Shown here: piece by piece, positions 62,037-64,000 of the stretch
How the letters are laid out: each line of letters starts with the position of its first letter
Numbering within the stretch: position 1 is the first letter of the stretch
Source: Duganella margarita
Lineage (GTDB): Bacteria; Pseudomonadota; Gammaproteobacteria; Burkholderiales; Burkholderiaceae_D
Assembly (NCBI RefSeq): GCF_009857535.1
Contig: NZ_WWCS01000017.1
Span: 62,001-126,000, forward strand
Length of the DNA: 64,000 nucleotides
Direction: 5' to 3'
Notes under the pieces: generated by a model
Database searches by the model: none
What the model saw: only the letters and a program-made list of their open reading frames with translations
Told to the model about the DNA's origin: nothing
Program-made: the position numbers and the translations under genes

Positions 62037-62302
62037 TCTGCACGCAGCTCGTTTTGATATACGAGTCCGTCTTTTGGCCTGCTCTGATCGCCGGCAAGCA
62101 TACCGTGGCTACGCATCAGAATTGCAAACCTTGCCTGACGACGCTGCTCTTTAGCCTCATCGGTATCAGGCTGTGGCGGCGATTGCGCGATCTTGAGCGC
62201 TGCAGACTTAAGCACCTCTGCGGGCTGAACTTGACGCTCTCGCGCCAACGCCTCAACGTGGGCCATTTCCCGCTCATCCAGCTCAACGACAACTTTGCGC
62301 AT
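62027..62302 (-). CDS. Ribbon-helix-helix antitoxin (VapB-like)
   Basis: A 91-aa protein with an N-terminal ribbon-helix-helix DNA-binding region (RKVVVELDEREMAHVEALAR...QPAEVLKSAALKIA) and a charged C-terminal tail (KDGLVYQNELRAEWQ) that in such antitoxins plugs the toxin. It overlaps the toxin start by 10 bp, the classic toxin-antitoxin coupling. It probably still autoregulates its promoter. Less GC-rich than the core genes. Whether it protects against another toxin is unknown. Confidence 0.8.
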   Translation of the reverse strand: MRKVVVELDEREMAHVEALARERQVQPAEVLKSAALKIAQSPPQPDTDEAKEQRRQARFAILMRSHGMLAGDQSRPKDGLVYQNELRAEWQ

Positions 62303-62430
62303 GACACACCTCCTCTTAGGAGCCAGTGTATAACAATTATTTTATCCAGACTGTCACAACGGGGACGAGCCTACCGTCTAAAGATAAGAAGGGCACGCGG
62401 TGTGCCCTCGCCAATCTGAAAGGCGTCATC

Positions 62431-62895
62431 ATGACCCAAGCTGCCCGTATTCCCTTCTTCCAACTCGCCCCTGCCAATCTGCAGGCCATGATCGCGCTGT
62501 CGGCGTCGGTCAAGAAAAGCTCGCTGGGTGCCCGGCTGGTGGAACTGATCAACTTGCGAGTATCGCAGCTCAACGGCTGCGGCGTGTGCATCGACATGCA
62601 CTGGCGCGACCTGATCAAGCAAGGCGCCGAACCGCGCCACCTGAACGCCGTCGCCGGCTGGCGCGAAGCCCCGTTCTTCAGCGCACTGGAACGCGCCGCG
62701 CTGAACTGGGCGGAAGCCGTCAACGCCCTGCCCCACCGCCAGCCCAGCGACGCCGATTTCGCCGAACTGAAAGAACATTTCACCGACAATGAAATCGCCG
62801 AACTGAGCTACGCAATCGCCGTCATCCGCGGTTGGAACGCGATCAACGCCAGCCTGCACAACCAAATCCCGGAAGTGCCGGCGCCAGGGTTCTAA
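62431..62895 (+). CDS. Carboxymuconolactone decarboxylase/AhpD-family protein
   Basis: A 154-aa helical protein with the family motif LVELINLRVSQLNGCGVCID, where C50-x-x-C53 and His57 form the redox/peroxidase active site, preceded by Glu39. Such proteins reduce peroxides or decarboxylate aromatic intermediates and are frequent targets of SigJ-type sigma factors. The start at ATG 62431 has AATCTGAAAGGCG upstream as ribosome-binding site. Promoter not identified. Confidence 0.88.
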   Translation: MTQAARIPFFQLAPANLQAMIALSASVKKSSLGARLVELINLRVSQLNGCGVCIDMHWRDLIKQGAEPRHLNAVAGWREAPFFSALERAALNWAEAVNALPHRQPSDADFAELKEHFTDNEIAELSYAIAVIRGWNAINASLHNQIPEVPAPGF

Positions 62896-62930
62896 ATCAG
62901 AAGGACGCGGCTTCTCCACCTTTGGCAATG

Positions 62931-63482
62931 CTACCGAGAAGAATCTTTCAAACTTATTATTTCAAATCCAGCTGATGATGGCAGCTCGTTTATCGCGCGA
63001 GCTGGCTCATCGTCGGCTTGCCCTATGACATGGCGGTACATCACGTATTTCGCATTGCTCTCGCCGTAACCACCAGTAGCGACTACGACTCTAATTTCGT
63101 CAGAACCCAAATACAGCCATCCCGGGCGACTTTTCTCGGCAAAATCCAATCGCTCAGGCGAGGCCCGTCCGGACGGGTAAGTCACTACAAATCCTTGCAC
63201 GGCATTTGCCGTAAATTCACCTGAAATAATAAGCGCACGATGTTTGTTACCGACACATTGAACCAGAACCGATGAGCCCCTGGATTGCTCGGTAGTGCCA
63301 AAAAATGCCGTGCGCTTGCGCCCCTGCTGCAGGTAATAAATGTGCGTTGAGGCGGCCGGCGAATCCCGCATCACCACCACGCTCTGCGCGGCGCCACTTC
63401 CCAAGCGACAGGAGGCCACCAGTTCTGCCGAGTGTGTCGCTACAGCCGTCGTCGTGCAAACAACGTAAAGGAGAGTTTTCAT
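62931..63482 (-). CDS. Hypothetical exported protein
   Basis: A 183-aa precursor with a signal peptide ending near residue 18 (ATHS-AE). The mature part has two Cys pairs in SCRLGSG and VQCVGN and strand-rich segments (VLVQCVGNKHRALIISGEF; GWLYLGSDEIRVVVATGGYG), suggesting a small beta-sandwich. No family is recognised. Composition is less GC-rich than the neighbours. It lies between the CMD gene and a truncated desaturase, so it may belong to the rearrangement that removed the desaturase's front half. Confidence 0.65.
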   Translation of the reverse strand: MKTLLYVVCTTTAVATHSAELVASCRLGSGAAQSVVVMRDSPAASTHIYYLQQGRKRTAFFGTTEQSRGSSVLVQCVGNKHRALIISGEFTANAVQGFVVTYPSGRASPERLDFAEKSRPGWLYLGSDEIRVVVATGGYGESNAKYVMYRHVIGQADDEPARAINELPSSAGFEIISLKDSSR

Positions 63483-63502
63483 TTGACCATGTCCCGTAGT
63501 AT

Positions 63503-63898
63503 TTGCATAGAATCTGGCTTGTCCACAAGCTTGTCCGCAGCGGCTTTGATCTTACGGTAGTAAGCATGTTCGGCATGACGCCGCTATACGTGCTCGGCCT
63601 GGCCGGCGCCAGCGCGAGCGGCAGCGCCACGCCAGCTTTGGTGATCATCATCGGCACCATATGGGGCTTCTTCATCCATTCGAACCTGCGGGTCCGACTC
63701 GGCCCGCTGGAATCGCTCATCGCCACGCCGGCCTTCCATCACTGGCACCACACCAGCGTGGCGCCGCTGGACCGCAACTTCTCGTCGACCCTGCCTTTCC
63801 TCGACCGCGTTTTCGGCACCTCGCATCTGCCGGCCGGCTGGCCGGTGGCCTACGGCATCGCCCAGGCCGCGCCAGCGCCGCCCGAACGGCAGCCTTGA
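63503..63898 (+). pseudogene. Sterol desaturase/fatty-acid hydroxylase, C-terminal remnant
   Basis: Only the second half of a fatty-acid hydroxylase-family membrane protein remains. FFIHSNLRVRLGPLESLIAT and PAFHHWHHTSVAPLDRNFSS hold the C-terminal histidine clusters, followed by LPFLDRVFGTSHLPAGWP, but the upstream His boxes and membrane helices are missing. The frame begins at a TTG with no convincing start codon, and homology appears to start near VVSMFGMTPLYVLGL. It cannot bind the di-iron centre, so it is most likely a relic. Confidence 0.75.
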
Positions 63899-63950
63899 CC
63901 GAATAGGAATCTGCGGAGGAGAAAGATTACTGTAGGAAATTTAACGGCGT

Positions 63951-63972
63951 AAACCGCCTCCCGGCGGTTTTT
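63951..63972 (+). terminator. Rho-independent terminator
   Basis: AAACCGCC-TCCC-GGCGGTTTTT is a 7-8-bp stem with a four-base loop and T tract, about 50 bp after the desaturase remnant's stop codon. Confidence 0.85.
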
Positions 63973-64000
63973 GAGTCAGACGAATCGGAGAGGCTTTGCG

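Noticed and set aside
1..64000. tRNA, rRNA, CRISPR arrays, IS elements and prophage genes
   Set aside because: I looked for cloverleaf tails, regularly spaced repeats, transposase motifs and phage structural genes and found none convincing; only short REP-like palindromes repeat.

Overview
The window is a GC-rich Gram-negative chromosome segment. It most likely comes from Oxalobacteraceae (a Massilia, Duganella or Janthinobacterium type of Betaproteobacteria). The main evidence is the gene order of the 37-57 kb block: gph, ubiG, an OmpA-family porin, gyrA, serC, pheA, hisC, tyrA, aroA, cmk, rpsA, ihfB, lapA, lapB, ugd and hldA, a classic betaproteobacterial core arrangement. LPS heptose synthesis, ubiquinone synthesis and paired REP-like palindromes fit this. 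I see no rRNA or tRNA gene, CRISPR array, complete insertion sequence or prophage.

Layout. At 1-3.3 kb lie a partial glucokinase and a divergent LacI-family regulator with two operator-like palindromes, then Fe superoxide dismutase and a degenerate secreted alpha/beta-hydrolase. At 3.4-6.7 kb lie a tiny overlapping gene pair of unknown role, an aldo/keto reductase with a LysR regulator, and small hypothetical proteins. At 6.7-12.8 kb there is a tripartite efflux locus (outer-membrane factor, MarR, FUSC pump, DUF1656, HlyD adaptor, LysR) resembling aromatic-acid exporters. At 12.8-24.5 kb lie a SnoaL-like protein, an SDR, DsbA, a TonB receptor under a cobalamin riboswitch (hence BtuB), an extradiol dioxygenase, the ribosome-assembly GTPase YlqF, an OPT transporter, an S9 peptidase and a deacetylase. 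At 24.6-31.5 kb lie a MoxR-DUF58-transglutaminase operon, MltB, a small DNA-binding-like protein and CysM.

The stretch 31.6-37.4 kb looks like accessory DNA placed between cysM and the comEA-like/hldA end of the core block. It carries a cyclic-nucleotide-domain/FAD oxidoreductase, a nucleotidyltransferase, unknown genes behind a strongly structured leader, a polysaccharide deacetylase and a metallo-beta-lactamase-fold protein. The core block (37.4-53 kb, all minus strand) couples aromatic amino acid and serine synthesis to translation (rpsA), nucleotide supply (cmk), DNA topology (gyrA, ihfB) and LPS control (lapAB, ugd, hldA).

The right end (57-64 kb) is again accessory. It has two tandem paralogous genes of unknown function (57066-59310), each preceded by a perfect inverted repeat, and this is the best candidate for an undescribed system. 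It also has MetY, a SigJ-type sigma factor with a carboxymuconolactone-decarboxylase-family partner, a VapBC-like toxin-antitoxin pair whose toxin gene carries an in-frame stop, an unknown secreted protein and a truncated sterol-desaturase relic. Four intergenic regions hold REP-like palindromes with the consensus GTCRTTCCCGC...GCGGGAAYCCA. All functional calls rest on motif recognition by eye; no database search was possible.
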